Below, one piece after another: positions 25,359 to 34,222 of a stretch of 64,000 nucleotides of DNA; the stretch's first letter is position 1, and the number at the start of each line of letters is the position of its first letter. The stretch is from NCBI RefSeq assembly GCF_023555055.1, contig NZ_JAMJPL010000001.1, positions 372,001 through 436,000 on the forward strand. Reading direction: 5' to 3'. Under the pieces are notes generated by a model that saw nothing but the letters and a program-made list of their open reading frames with translations, had not been told where the DNA came from and made no database searches. A program made the position numbers and the translations under genes. Source of the stretch: Marinobacter sp. ATCH36 (GTDB lineage: Bacteria > Pseudomonadota > Gammaproteobacteria > Pseudomonadales > Oleiphilaceae).

Positions 25359-25461
25359 GAAAAACCCCCGTTACCGCCTTGTTGTTCTGGCTGGCGATGT
25401 CATTAATCTGGCGAAATTAGACGGGGCGGTCTGACGACAACGTCGATGGCCGCCCGGCTAA

Positions 25462-26586
25462 TCATTCCTGGTTCTTGTACTCGAATACTTCCTTCGGCGT
25501 AATCATCTCACCGGTGTCATTACCCCAGGCATTCCGCTCATAGGTAATCACAGCCGCGAGATCAACCTCACTGAGCTGGTCGCCAAAGGCCTGCATCGCA
25601 GTTCCGGATACACCGTTCACAACCACGTCCAGGTGTGCATCCATATCTTCCAGAGCAATCTGGCTGCCCTTGAGTGCCGGGAACGCTGGAGGCGCACCGC
25701 TGCCATCAGCCTGGTGACAGGAGGCGCAGGCACTTGCATAGGCTTTTTCACCACGAACCATCAGCTCTTCGAGAGTCCAGTCCTTCTCGGTGAGTTCGCG
25801 TTCACGCTGCGCGGCCTCCTTCTGCTCAGCCACCCAGGTGTCGTATTCGTCCTGTGGCACTGCTTTTACCACGACTGGCATAAAGCCATGTTTTACCCCG
25901 CATAACTCGGTGCACTGGCCACGGTAAATGCCCGGTTCATCAACTCTGGTCCAGGCCTCGTTAACAAAACCGGGGATAGCATCTTTTTTCACGCCGAACT
26001 CGGGTACCCACCAACTATGGATAACATCATTGGCTGTGAGCAAAAGGCGAATCTTCGCGCCCACGGGAACCACCATCGGGTTGTCTACATCCAGCAAGTA
26101 GTTTTCGGATTTGGCAGTACGGTTGTAGATCTCGTCATCGCTGGTGGAGATGTTGGAGAAATACCCAAAATCATCATCGATGTAATCATACTTCCAGCGC
26201 CACTGGTAGCCGGTGACCTTGATATCGACATCGGCCTCGCTAGTGTCATACATATCGACCAGTGTCGCGGTGGCCGGGATAGCCATTACCACAAGGATAA
26301 CCAGAGGTATGATGGTCCAGAGAATTTCAACCAGCGTGTTTTCGTGGAAGTTGGCCGGTTTTCGGCCCGACGATTTGCGGTGGGCAAATATGGACCAGAA
26401 CATGACACCAAAGACCACCACGCCAATGACGACGCAGATCCACAGGATGGTCATGTGAAGGCTGAATATTTCGTTACTGGTACCGGTGACCCCGGGACTC
26501 ATGTTCAGCGTCCAGTCCGCCATGGACAACGCTGGCGTCATAAGTCCGCCCAGAAGGACACCTGCCCGCTTAGCGTGCACGCGCAT
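25462..26586 (-). CDS. coxB: Cytochrome c oxidase subunit II with fused cytochrome c domain
   Basis: A 374-residue subunit. A signal-like N-terminus (to about residue 22) is followed by two membrane helices, then the CuA domain with ligands in VIHSWWVPEFG and GQCTELCGVKHGFM (C-x3-C-x3-H-x2-M). A C-terminal cytochrome c domain follows with CASCHQADGSG and a distal methionine in TAMQAF. Subunit II with covalent haem marks a caa3-type fusion, so electrons can enter through its own haem. The frame extends to 26661, but the ATG at 26586 with upstream GGAG fits the family. It is the first gene of the cox operon. Confidence 0.95.
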   Translation of the reverse strand: MRVHAKRAGVLLGGLMTPALSMADWTLNMSPGVTGTSNEIFSLHMTILWICVVIGVVVFGVMFWSIFAHRKSSGRKPANFHENTLVEILWTIIPLVILVVMAIPATATLVDMYDTSEADVDIKVTGYQWRWKYDYIDDDFGYFSNISTSDDEIYNRTAKSENYLLDVDNPMVVPVGAKIRLLLTANDVIHSWWVPEFGVKKDAIPGFVNEAWTRVDEPGIYRGQCTELCGVKHGFMPVVVKAVPQDEYDTWVAEQKEAAQRERELTEKDWTLEELMVRGEKAYASACASCHQADGSGAPPAFPALKGSQIALEDMDAHLDVVVNGVSGTAMQAFGDQLSEVDLAAVITYERNAWGNDTGEMITPKEVFEYKNQE

Positions 26587-26709
26587 AAGACTGTGTCTCC
26601 ACAGAGTGTTATTCTTGTCGGATTTTGCGTCTAATCCCTCTGTTCCGGACAGTGCTCGCACACACTATTCGAGTCAGAGTGGAAGTCGGCTATGGATAAT
26701 TCACACGCA

Positions 26710-26738
26710 AGTATAGACACAGATCAAAAAAATGCGAA
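26710..26738 (-). promoter_or_regulatory. Candidate sigma-70 promoter of coxB
   Basis: On the minus strand TTCGCA (-35), a 17-base spacer and TATACT (-10) lie about 125 bases before the coxB start. -10 matches five of six bases and -35 four of six. Confidence 0.4.
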
Positions 26739-26780
26739 AGTCCCAATAGCCATTAATCGACTAAAGAAGGAACTTTTTTC

Positions 26781-28121
26781 ATTTCTGTAAAGTCGCCTCC
26801 GAAGCTCACTACCACTGATCGCAGGCTATGGGCGTTGGCATGGCCGCTGATGCTCACAAACCTCACTGTGCCACTTCTGGGGCTGGTGGACACCGCCGTG
26901 CTCGGTCACCTCGACAGCTCGGAATACCTGGGTGCCGTTGCCGTGGGCGCGAACCTGTTCAGCATTCTGTTCTGGACCTTCGGCTTTATGCGAATGGGCA
27001 CAACGGGCCTTGCAGCCCAGGCCTGGGGAAAACAGGACGAATTCGCCCAGATCGCGCTGTTGTTACGCTCAGTACTTCTGGCCACCGGAATTGGCCTGTT
27101 GCTGATTCTGTTTCACCAGCCCCTGATCCGCGTCGGCCTTGAGTTGATGAACCCCAGCGAGCGTGTTGCAGAGCTTGCCGCGGAATATGCCGGCATCAGG
27201 ATCTGGGGCGCCCCGGCGGTACTCTGCCAATACACCCTGGTAGGTTGGTTGATTGGCACTCAGCTGCCCAAGGGGCCAATGATCATGCTGATTGTGGCGA
27301 ACGGGCTCAATATCATTCTGGATGTACTGTTCGTGACCGGCTTCGGCTGGAACAGTCGCGGCGTTGCCATTGCCACCGTGCTGGCGGAATACTCCGCGGC
27401 AGCGATCGGCTTTCGCATGGTGCTGTCGCGGATGCCTGCCAACCAGGGTTTCAGCCGCGCACTGTTCGGCCAATTGAACGATTATCTCAAAATACTGCGA
27501 GTCAACCGGTACATCATGGTTCGTACCATCGCCCTGCTTCTGGTACTGGCATTTTTTACCGCCCAGGGAGCAAGGCAGGGAGACACCATACTGGCCGCCA
27601 ATGCGGTACTGATCACGTTTCTGTTGTTGATTTCCAACGGTCTGGACGGTTTCGCCAATGCCGCCGAGGCACTGATCGGAGAGGCCGTGGGCAAGAACAG
27701 CCGCGAGCAATTCCGTCAGGTGTTCAAGGTCGCTTTCCGCTGGGCCCTCTGGGGTTCGATCCTGTTTACTGTGGCATTTGTACTCGGCGGGCGCTTCCTG
27801 ATCAGCCTTTTGACCGGCATTGAGGAAGTGCGCACTGCCGCATGGCTCTACTTACCCTGGCTATGGCTGCTGCCCCTGGCTTCCGTGTGGGGCTTCCTGC
27901 TGGACGGCGTTTTTATCGGCGCCACCCGCACCCGGGATATGCAGAACACCATGCTGTTTTCGGCAGTGGTGGTGTTTCTGCCAGTATGGTGGCTGACCAC
28001 CGGCTGGGGTAATCATGGCCTCTGGTTTTCATTGATTTGTCTTATGCTGGCACGTGCCGTCACCATGGGATCGCTTTTTCTGAGCCATTCGCGACATGAT
28101 CGCTGGTTTTCAGAACAGTAA
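26781..28121 (+). CDS. MATE-family efflux pump (DinF-like), apparent ATT start
   Basis: A multidrug/toxin extrusion protein of about 446 residues with 12 membrane segments. Family motifs include VPLLGLVDTAVLGHLDSS near the start, IRIWGAPAVLCQYTLVGWLIG, and the C-half LDGFANAAEALIGEAVGK, typical of the DinF/NorM branch. The only conventional start (TTG at 26835) would remove the conserved pre-helix DRRLWALAWP. The frame is open back to a stop at 26754 and holds no ATG, GTG or TTG before 26835. It does have ATT at 26781, nine bases after AAGGA. I therefore propose initiation at ATT. The substrate is unknown. Confidence 0.8.
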   Translation: MSVKSPPKLTTTDRRLWALAWPLMLTNLTVPLLGLVDTAVLGHLDSSEYLGAVAVGANLFSILFWTFGFMRMGTTGLAAQAWGKQDEFAQIALLLRSVLLATGIGLLLILFHQPLIRVGLELMNPSERVAELAAEYAGIRIWGAPAVLCQYTLVGWLIGTQLPKGPMIMLIVANGLNIILDVLFVTGFGWNSRGVAIATVLAEYSAAAIGFRMVLSRMPANQGFSRALFGQLNDYLKILRVNRYIMVRTIALLLVLAFFTAQGARQGDTILAANAVLITFLLLISNGLDGFANAAEALIGEAVGKNSREQFRQVFKVAFRWALWGSILFTVAFVLGGRFLISLLTGIEEVRTAAWLYLPWLWLLPLASVWGFLLDGVFIGATRTRDMQNTMLFSAVVVFLPVWWLTTGWGNHGLWFSLICLMLARAVTMGSLFLSHSRHDRWFSEQ

Positions 28122-28284
28122 TTCACCGGCAGCGCAGCTCAACCGACATCCTGTTCCGGTTTTAATGTAGTGCCCAGAGCAGCCCGCCAAATCTCGTCTA
28201 CACTTGTGAGAAAACGCAGGCATGTTGCGGTGGCCAGCCGCTTCCCCGTGCCCCTGACACTCCATTCGTATGCAGGGAGGCGCC

Positions 28285-28971
28285 TTGCGACCCCATTCCA
28301 TTCAGAGACCGGCATCTCCTGAAATGACACCAAAGGTTGTTCTCGACATCATTGATCAGGCACGCAGGCAGGAAGCCCGCTCCGGCACCTTCCTAGAGCA
28401 GATGCGGGAGAGGTCGGCGTCATTGCCTGCCACCATTACTATCGACGGCTATCAGCCCGCCACCTGCCTGTTTCAGTTTGCCATCGAATACATTGAAATG
28501 GCGCCCAGACTGATCGAATGCGTGGAAGCCTGTGCCAGAGAGGCCAATGAGGCCGGGCTGTTTGCGCCGTTCGTGAAGGCAGCCACCGGATATTTTACCC
28601 AACCCTCCGTTCTTCTGGTACGTTATGACGGGCTGGACGGGCTACTGATACGGGCCTACCTCTGTCATCGCCTGATGGAAGAAATGTGTGAAAACAATCG
28701 GTCCACGCGAGCCAGCGAACTGGTAGACGTGGAAGCAACGCGGGCCAATCTGTTGGCACATCAGTTGATCGGAGAACCCTTTGCCAATGAGCTCGACCAG
28801 TCGATCACCGTCACCCTGCTACAGATTGCAGGCTCGCCGGACTATTACGAACTGAACCTGGACCCGTTCGTAGAACAGACAAGGAATGCTGCATGGGACT
28901 GGATGAAACATTACTGGGAAAACCTGCTGGTACGTAACCACATTCGACTGTCCCTTGGGGCGGGCCTGTAG
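28285..28971 (+). CDS. Hypothetical protein
   Basis: A protein of about 228 residues that I do not recognise. It has no signal peptide and no clear membrane helix. It looks mostly alpha-helical, with a region ATCLFQFAIEYIEMAPRLIE, two cysteines close together (ECVEACAREAN), VLLVRYDGLDGLLIRAYLCHRL, and an aromatic C-terminal helix NAAWDWMKHYWENLL. The start may be the TTG at 28285, which has GGGAGG five bases upstream. The ATGs at 28270 and 28324 are alternatives. It precedes the cupredoxin operon by 31 bases and may be co-transcribed. Confidence 0.65.
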   Translation: MRPHSIQRPASPEMTPKVVLDIIDQARRQEARSGTFLEQMRERSASLPATITIDGYQPATCLFQFAIEYIEMAPRLIECVEACAREANEAGLFAPFVKAATGYFTQPSVLLVRYDGLDGLLIRAYLCHRLMEEMCENNRSTRASELVDVEATRANLLAHQLIGEPFANELDQSITVTLLQIAGSPDYYELNLDPFVEQTRNAAWDWMKHYWENLLVRNHIRLSLGAGL

Positions 28972-29002
28972 GTTGTAATACAGACGCGGATGGCTCAAAC
29001 CG

Positions 29003-29650
29003 ATGTACAGACTGACTGTTGCCCTGGCTTTTATCCTGGCCAGCGCCCCTGGCCACGGGACTGAAACTACCCTTGAACTGACCGACACCACCACCGGCCA
29101 GCCAGTGGCAGATGCCATCGTCATTCTGGAAAACGGGCCCGAACAAGCAGCAATTACAGCCGAAATTGTCCAGAAAAACCGCGAATTCCAACCCCGCACG
29201 CTGGTTATTCCCGAAGGTTCAATTGTGCACTTCCCGAACCGGGATAATACCCAGCATCATGTCTACTCGTTCTCTCCGGCCAGGATTTTTAACATCGAAC
29301 TCTACGCAGGAAAGCCGGAGGAACCGATAATATTTGACCAGACCGGCGTGGTCGAAATCGGCTGCAACATCCACGATCATATGCAGGCCTTTATCCTGGT
29401 AACTGACTCCGCACCGGCGGGCCGAACCGACGAACAGGGGCGCCTGATCATCGAGTTACCGCAACGTGTGGACGCGGAGGATGCCGGGTTGCTGATCTGG
29501 CACCCGCGGTTGTCAGACAACACCCGGGTGGCGCAGTTCAGCATACAGTCGCCTTATCCCGACACTCTCGATCTTTCTCTTGAGCTATCGCCGGAACCGG
29601 CCACCGATGACCGGCTCGACAGTCTGCAAAAACGTTTCCGGGAGCTTTGA
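29003..29650 (+). CDS. Secreted cupredoxin-domain protein
   Basis: A 215-residue exported protein. After a signal peptide (cleavage near residue 19) comes a domain with a type-1 copper site: histidine in PNRDNTQHHVYSF, then cysteine, histidine and methionine in GCNIHDHMQAF, the order and spacing of plastocyanin-like proteins. A C-terminal beta segment of about 80 residues follows and may be a carboxypeptidase-regulatory-like fold. It is the type often listed as methylamine utilisation protein, but the rest of that pathway is absent. The stop overlaps the start of the EAL protein gene, so translation is coupled, suggesting it reports redox or copper status to that sensor. Confidence 0.82.
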   Translation: MYRLTVALAFILASAPGHGTETTLELTDTTTGQPVADAIVILENGPEQAAITAEIVQKNREFQPRTLVIPEGSIVHFPNRDNTQHHVYSFSPARIFNIELYAGKPEEPIIFDQTGVVEIGCNIHDHMQAFILVTDSAPAGRTDEQGRLIIELPQRVDAEDAGLLIWHPRLSDNTRVAQFSIQSPYPDTLDLSLELSPEPATDDRLDSLQKRFREL

Positions 29651-32025
29651 TGGCTGTCGCCAATCGCATCGGTTTTCGCGGGCGCCTGGTAATCGTCATG
29701 GTTGCCCTGGTCGCTTTCGTCAGTTTGAGCATCGGTGCCCTGCTGATGCTGTACCTGTTTGAAGACGAAAAGGCCCGCGCTCTGGAACAACTGAAACTCG
29801 GGGAACGGGTAACAACAGAGGTGCTGCAGCGGCGAACCAGCCTTATCCTCTCCCGCCTGGATGTTGTGGTTCGTGACTTTGGCTTCCGCTCTGCCATTGC
29901 CAGTGGCGATCGTCCCACTGCTGATAGCGCGCTGACCAATCAGACAGGGCGGGTAGGCGCGGACTTCGCGTTACTTATTGGCAATGAAGGCAACATTCTG
30001 GCGGAAACGGGATCGCCGCCGGCCCCGTTGACGGACAGCCCACTGAAGACAGAGCTGGTATCCATCGCTCGAAGATCCGGCTTTGCCCGTCACGTGAGCA
30101 TAGTAGACGATCAGGGCTTCGAAATACTGGCTATTCCCGTGGAAGCGCCAGGATTAAGAGCCTGGCTCATCGCAGGTTTCAGTATCGGTGATGAACTTGG
30201 CGACATTATCAGCCAACTTAGTGGCACGGAAGTGCTGTTCCGCGCCCGACCCGGGCCTGAGGAGGGATTCCGGTTTCTTGCCGGCTCCGAAGCCATTGAA
30301 TCATCGCGGCTTGAGGAACTTACCCGCGCCGCAACCGACACCTTAGTCAACAACCGTTTAGTGGAGAGCTCCCACTACTTCACCCGGATTATCGGGCTCA
30401 ACGACGACGAAGACGCCAAGCTGCAATTAATGCTGCTGATCAACAGGGATGCAAGCCTGAGCAACTATTACCGGCGCGCACTGGAAATCCTGTTGCTGAT
30501 CAGTGCCGTGCTGGTGCTTGCCGGCCTGATTGCACTCATCATCGCCCGCAACATGGGCCGTCCGGTATTGCAGCTGGCAGACTACGCCAAAGCCATCGGT
30601 GATGGCCGCAGCCCGTCGCCTCCGCCGATCCGGGCCGGCGGCGAGCTGGCCCAGTTGCGCCGGGCCCTGGGTGAGATGCTGACCAAGCTTCGTGATCGGG
30701 AAGACCAGATACGCTACGCCGCCAGTCATGATGAGATCACGGGCCTGCCCAATCGAAATGCGTTCCTGTCCGACCTGCGGGATCAGTTTGTCAGTGCTCA
30801 GCCATGCACACTGATGGGAGTGCGCATCAATGATCTGTCGGATATCAACGACACTCTCGGCCTGGAATTCGGAGACAAGGTTCTCCGGGCGGTTGCCTCA
30901 AGGCTGGAACAACGCCTACCCGCCAACGCTTCACTGGCACGAACCGGGGGTGGCGAATTCCTGATGATGACCGGGGCACAGCCCGAACATCAGCTCGTTG
31001 AATTGGCAACGGCGCTGCGCCATGCCGTGGAATCGCCGCTGATGATTGATAGCACACCGTTCTCCCTCCGCTGCACCATGGTCACCCTTCAGCTTCCCGA
31101 CGATGCCATTGATACCGACCAGGTGCGCAGAAGGTTGAACCTCACTTTTGAACAGGCCCAGAGAAGTCGGTTGCCAATCACTCACTACCAGCCAGGCCGC
31201 GATGAAAACCACCTTCGTGAGCTTCAGCTGATCTCCGACCTGCATTCGGCGATCATCCACAATGGCCTGCACATGAACTATCAGCCCAAGCTTGAGATGG
31301 CCTGCGCCAGCTTCCATCAGGCGGAGGCCCTGGTCAGGTGGGTCCATCCTGAGCTGGGCTTTATATCGCCGGAGGAGTTTATTTTCCTGGCGGAGCAGTC
31401 TGGTCAGATCCATGAACTCACCCGCCATATTCTGCAGCGTGTGGCCCACGATGCCGGCCAATGGCATGCGGAGGGGATGAACATTGGTGTTGCCATTAAT
31501 CTCTCGGCCCTGGACCTGACGCGCCCGGAACTGGCAGACGATGTTGCCGAGGCCTTTTCCCAATGGCAGCTGCCAATGTCCAGGATCACCCTGGAAGTCA
31601 CCGAAAGTGCGGTGATGGAAGATCCGGACACCGCCCTGGAAACCCTGCAACGTTTGCGACAACTGGGAGTGACATTGTCAGTGGATGATTTTGGTACCGG
31701 CTATTCCTCGCTGTCACAGTTACGCAAACTGCCGGTTCAGGAACTGAAAATCGACAAATCCTTCGTGCTAAGGCTGAGCGATGAACCACAGGACCAGCTG
31801 ATCGTGCGGTCCACCATTGATATGGCTCATGGCCTCGGATTGCGGGTTGTGGCCGAAGGTATCGAGAATGCCGAAAGCTGGAAACTGTTGCGGGGCTGGG
31901 GTTGTGAAATCGGCCAGGGGTTCTTCCTCAGCCGCCCGGTCGCTGCTGCAGAACTCAGAGCAACGGAGCAATCGCTGACAGATCGCCGACGGGAACTCAG
32001 ATACACAGGAGAAGCCACCTCATGA
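29647..32025 (+). CDS. Membrane GGDEF-EAL protein, probable c-di-GMP phosphodiesterase
   Basis: A 792-residue inner-membrane signalling protein. A helix near residues 10-35, a periplasmic sensor of about 235 residues, a second helix near 280-300 and a HAMP linker come first. Next is a GGDEF domain (SHDEITGLPNRNAFL) whose active site reads RTGGGEF, not GGDEF, so cyclase activity is probably lost. The EAL domain looks complete: EALVRW, AINLSALDL, EVTESAVMED, DDFGTGYSSLSQL, LKIDKSF, AEGIE. I predict c-di-GMP hydrolysis under control of the periplasmic sensor. It is translationally coupled on both sides (ATGA overlaps) to the cupredoxin and DUF3034 genes. Confidence 0.9.
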   Translation: MMAVANRIGFRGRLVIVMVALVAFVSLSIGALLMLYLFEDEKARALEQLKLGERVTTEVLQRRTSLILSRLDVVVRDFGFRSAIASGDRPTADSALTNQTGRVGADFALLIGNEGNILAETGSPPAPLTDSPLKTELVSIARRSGFARHVSIVDDQGFEILAIPVEAPGLRAWLIAGFSIGDELGDIISQLSGTEVLFRARPGPEEGFRFLAGSEAIESSRLEELTRAATDTLVNNRLVESSHYFTRIIGLNDDEDAKLQLMLLINRDASLSNYYRRALEILLLISAVLVLAGLIALIIARNMGRPVLQLADYAKAIGDGRSPSPPPIRAGGELAQLRRALGEMLTKLRDREDQIRYAASHDEITGLPNRNAFLSDLRDQFVSAQPCTLMGVRINDLSDINDTLGLEFGDKVLRAVASRLEQRLPANASLARTGGGEFLMMTGAQPEHQLVELATALRHAVESPLMIDSTPFSLRCTMVTLQLPDDAIDTDQVRRRLNLTFEQAQRSRLPITHYQPGRDENHLRELQLISDLHSAIIHNGLHMNYQPKLEMACASFHQAEALVRWVHPELGFISPEEFIFLAEQSGQIHELTRHILQRVAHDAGQWHAEGMNIGVAINLSALDLTRPELADDVAEAFSQWQLPMSRITLEVTESAVMEDPDTALETLQRLRQLGVTLSVDDFGTGYSSLSQLRKLPVQELKIDKSFVLRLSDEPQDQLIVRSTIDMAHGLGLRVVAEGIENAESWKLLRGWGCEIGQGFFLSRPVAAAELRATEQSLTDRRRELRYTGEATS

Positions 32026-32903
32026 GACGCATCGCCCGGGCATTATGCGCAGGGTTACTGGTATTGCCGGTATCGGCGGACCTGTCGGCGAATACCGGAA
32101 GCCGGCTCTGGGCAACCGGCGGGGTTACGTCCATCGAGGGCAGCGCCGGCGGTGGGCTTTCGCCCTGGGCCCTGCTCGGCAGCTACGCCAGCGACGAGGA
32201 GTGGGGCGGCACTCTCACCATGTCCCGCGCTGAAACCGACGATTACACCCTGTCCGTTGTCGGAGCCGGCGTTACCTGGCGAAATCGCATTGAGCTGACG
32301 CTGGCACGCCAGACGCTGGACCTGGACAGCCTGGTTTTCACCCTTAAAGACGGCTTCGGGCTTGAAGAAGATGAACTGGTACAGGACGTGTTCGGGCTCA
32401 AGGTCCGGCTTGTTGGCGATGCGCTTTACAGCCCCTGGGGGCAGTGGTCAGCCGGCCTGCTACACAAGCGCAACCGGGAATTCACTGTGCCCGATGCCAT
32501 TGGTGCGGAAGACGACAGCGGTACCGATTTCTACATCGGCGGCAGCAAACTCTTCTTCGCCGCAGTGATGGACCGCAACCTGCTGGTGAATGCCACTGTT
32601 CGCGGTACCAAAGCCAATCAGGGTGGCCTGCTGGGCTTTGGTGGCGACCGCAATGACAGCTACGAGGCCATGTTTGAGGGCAGCGTCGGGCTCTTCGTGA
32701 CGCGACAGTGGCTTGTAGGTAGCGAGTACCGCCAGAAACCGGACAATCTCGGTTTCGCCTCTGAAGACGACTGGTGGGACCTTTTCGTCGCCTGGGTGCC
32801 AGACCGGCGGCTGTCGGTCACTGCTGCCCTGGTCAATCTGGGCGATGTCGCCACCATGGAAGACCAGCGCGGAGCTTACCTATCGCTGCAGGCCAGTTTC
32901 TGA
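32022..32903 (+). CDS. DUF3034 outer-membrane beta-barrel protein
   Basis: A 293-residue exported protein with a signal peptide (about residues 1-24) and alternating hydrophobic beta strands ending in a terminal phenylalanine (AYLSLQASF), the hallmark of outer-membrane barrels. The start of the mature part, LWATGGVTSIEGSAGGGLSPWALLG, is typical of DUF3034. Function is unknown. Members of this family often sit next to cupredoxin and EAL genes. Its ATG overlaps the EAL gene stop, and the globin gene follows after 16 bases. Confidence 0.82.
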   Translation: MRRIARALCAGLLVLPVSADLSANTGSRLWATGGVTSIEGSAGGGLSPWALLGSYASDEEWGGTLTMSRAETDDYTLSVVGAGVTWRNRIELTLARQTLDLDSLVFTLKDGFGLEEDELVQDVFGLKVRLVGDALYSPWGQWSAGLLHKRNREFTVPDAIGAEDDSGTDFYIGGSKLFFAAVMDRNLLVNATVRGTKANQGGLLGFGGDRNDSYEAMFEGSVGLFVTRQWLVGSEYRQKPDNLGFASEDDWWDLFVAWVPDRRLSVTAALVNLGDVATMEDQRGAYLSLQASF

Positions 32904-32919
32904 CAACCCGGAGAATCCT

Positions 32920-33357
32920 ATGAAACACATGTTCCAGGCCTTGTTACTGATATCCCTGCTGGTCCTTAGTGCGTGTCAGTCCATGGACGATAAAACTTCG
33001 TCACCCTCACTTTACGAGCAGCTCGGCGAACGGTCCGGTATCGCCACCATCGTAGAAGACCTGCTGTACCTGATTGTCGAGGACGACCGCATCAACGAGC
33101 AGTTCGCGGGCATTGACGTGCGGCAGTTTCACACCAACCTGACCGACCAGCTGTGTGAGCTCAGCGGTGGCCCTTGCAGCTATTCCGGCCGGGAAATGCG
33201 GGAAAGCCATGCTGACATGAACGTGACGGACACCCAGTTCAATGCCCTGGCTGAAAACCTGATCCTCGCCATGGAAGACAACAATATTCCCACCGGTGCC
33301 CAGAACCGGTTGATTGAAAAACTGGTGCCACTGTATCCGCAAATCCGTAATCTTTGA
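32920..33357 (+). CDS. Group 1 truncated haemoglobin, lipoprotein
   Basis: A 145-residue protein with lipobox LSAC (cysteine 18) followed by a truncated-globin domain: SLYEQLGERSGIATIVEDLLYLI at the N-terminus and the proximal histidine region REMRESHADMNVTDTQFNAL. A lipoprotein globin would sit in the periplasm or outer membrane, unlike the usual cytoplasmic TrHbs, and could sense or remove O2 or NO there. GGAG precedes the ATG at 32920. As the last gene of the cupredoxin-EAL-DUF3034 operon it may supply the gas-responsive part. Confidence 0.85.
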   Translation: MKHMFQALLLISLLVLSACQSMDDKTSSPSLYEQLGERSGIATIVEDLLYLIVEDDRINEQFAGIDVRQFHTNLTDQLCELSGGPCSYSGREMRESHADMNVTDTQFNALAENLILAMEDNNIPTGAQNRLIEKLVPLYPQIRNL

Positions 33358-33423
33358 GCTCGTCTGCAAACCGGTTAAGCTTGCGCGCGGATTCCGAAAT
33401 ACTTACCTGAAAGGAGATAGTCA

Positions 33424-33810
33424 TTGCTGGAAAATGCTGATCTGGGAAAACTGATCGTTCGTCTCACCCTGGGTGGCCTGCTGTTGTTTCATGGCATCGC
33501 AAAACTGTTCCATGGCGTGGGTTTCATTGAGGGCCAGCTGGCGAGCCATGGCATTCCGGCATTTTTTGCCTGGGGCGTGTTTATCGGAGAGCTGCTCGCG
33601 CCGCTGATGGTCATTCTGGGCTACCAGACTCGCATTGGCGCACTACTGATCGTATTCAACATGCTGGTCGCAATAGCCCTGGTGCACAGCCACGAATTAA
33701 TGGCACTGGGCAAAAACGGCGGCTGGGCACTGGAGTTGCAGGGCTTCTTCCTGTTTATTGCTGTTGCCATAATTTTCCTCGGGCCGGGTCGGTATAAGTT
33801 GAAGAATTAA
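33424..33810 (+). CDS. DoxX-family membrane protein
   Basis: A 128-residue DoxX-type protein with four membrane helices. LGGLLLFHGIAKLFHGVGFIEGQLASHGIP and GELLAPLMVILGYQTRIGALLIVFNML match the family. The start is TTG at 33424, seven bases after AGGAG. DoxX-like proteins are linked to thiosulfate or quinone redox reactions or to sulfur and oxidative stress, with no agreed activity. It stands alone between the globin operon and the DUF1653 gene. Confidence 0.82.
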   Translation: MLENADLGKLIVRLTLGGLLLFHGIAKLFHGVGFIEGQLASHGIPAFFAWGVFIGELLAPLMVILGYQTRIGALLIVFNMLVAIALVHSHELMALGKNGGWALELQGFFLFIAVAIIFLGPGRYKLKN

Positions 33811-33880
33811 ACCTGTTACCCGCATACAGAAAACTCAACTAAACTGACGAAGCCTATCGCTACGCGTGGAGAAAAAACCA

Positions 33881-34111
33881 ATGACCGACAAAAAACCGGA
33901 CCTCCGCCCGGGCCGCTATCGCCATTACAAAGGCATGGATTACGACGTCATCGGCGTGGCCCGGCACAGCGAAACCGAGGAGCAGATGGTGGTCTACCGC
34001 TGCCTGTATGGCGATCACAGCCTGTGGGTCAGGCCCCTGGCGATGTTCCGGGAAACCGTGGAAATGGCCGGCGAGCAGGTACCACGGTTTGCCTTCGTGG
34101 ACGACAAATAA
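33881..34111 (+). CDS. DUF1653 protein
   Basis: A 76-residue protein whose whole length is a DUF1653 domain: PGRYRHYKGMDYDVIGVARHSETEE, VVYRCLYGDHSLWVRPLAMF. The ATG at 33881 with GGAG eight bases upstream is preferred to the in-frame GTG at 33866. The fold is small and all-beta, and the function is unknown. Confidence 0.82.
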   Translation: MTDKKPDLRPGRYRHYKGMDYDVIGVARHSETEEQMVVYRCLYGDHSLWVRPLAMFRETVEMAGEQVPRFAFVDDK

Positions 34112-34222
34112 CGGAAATCACGGTTTTGACTGCAGCATCCGTTTCCGGCACATTAGCGCGCTTTCCTGAACGGCCCCCTGCTTCAGGGCGCTGAAAGCCA
34201 CTTCCGAAATCCGGAGTTACCC

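Noticed and set aside
24543..25406. 287-codon open frame antisense to coxA
   Set aside because: The composition (many H, R, G, D) is that of a reverse-complement shadow of a membrane protein gene; coxA motifs are intact.
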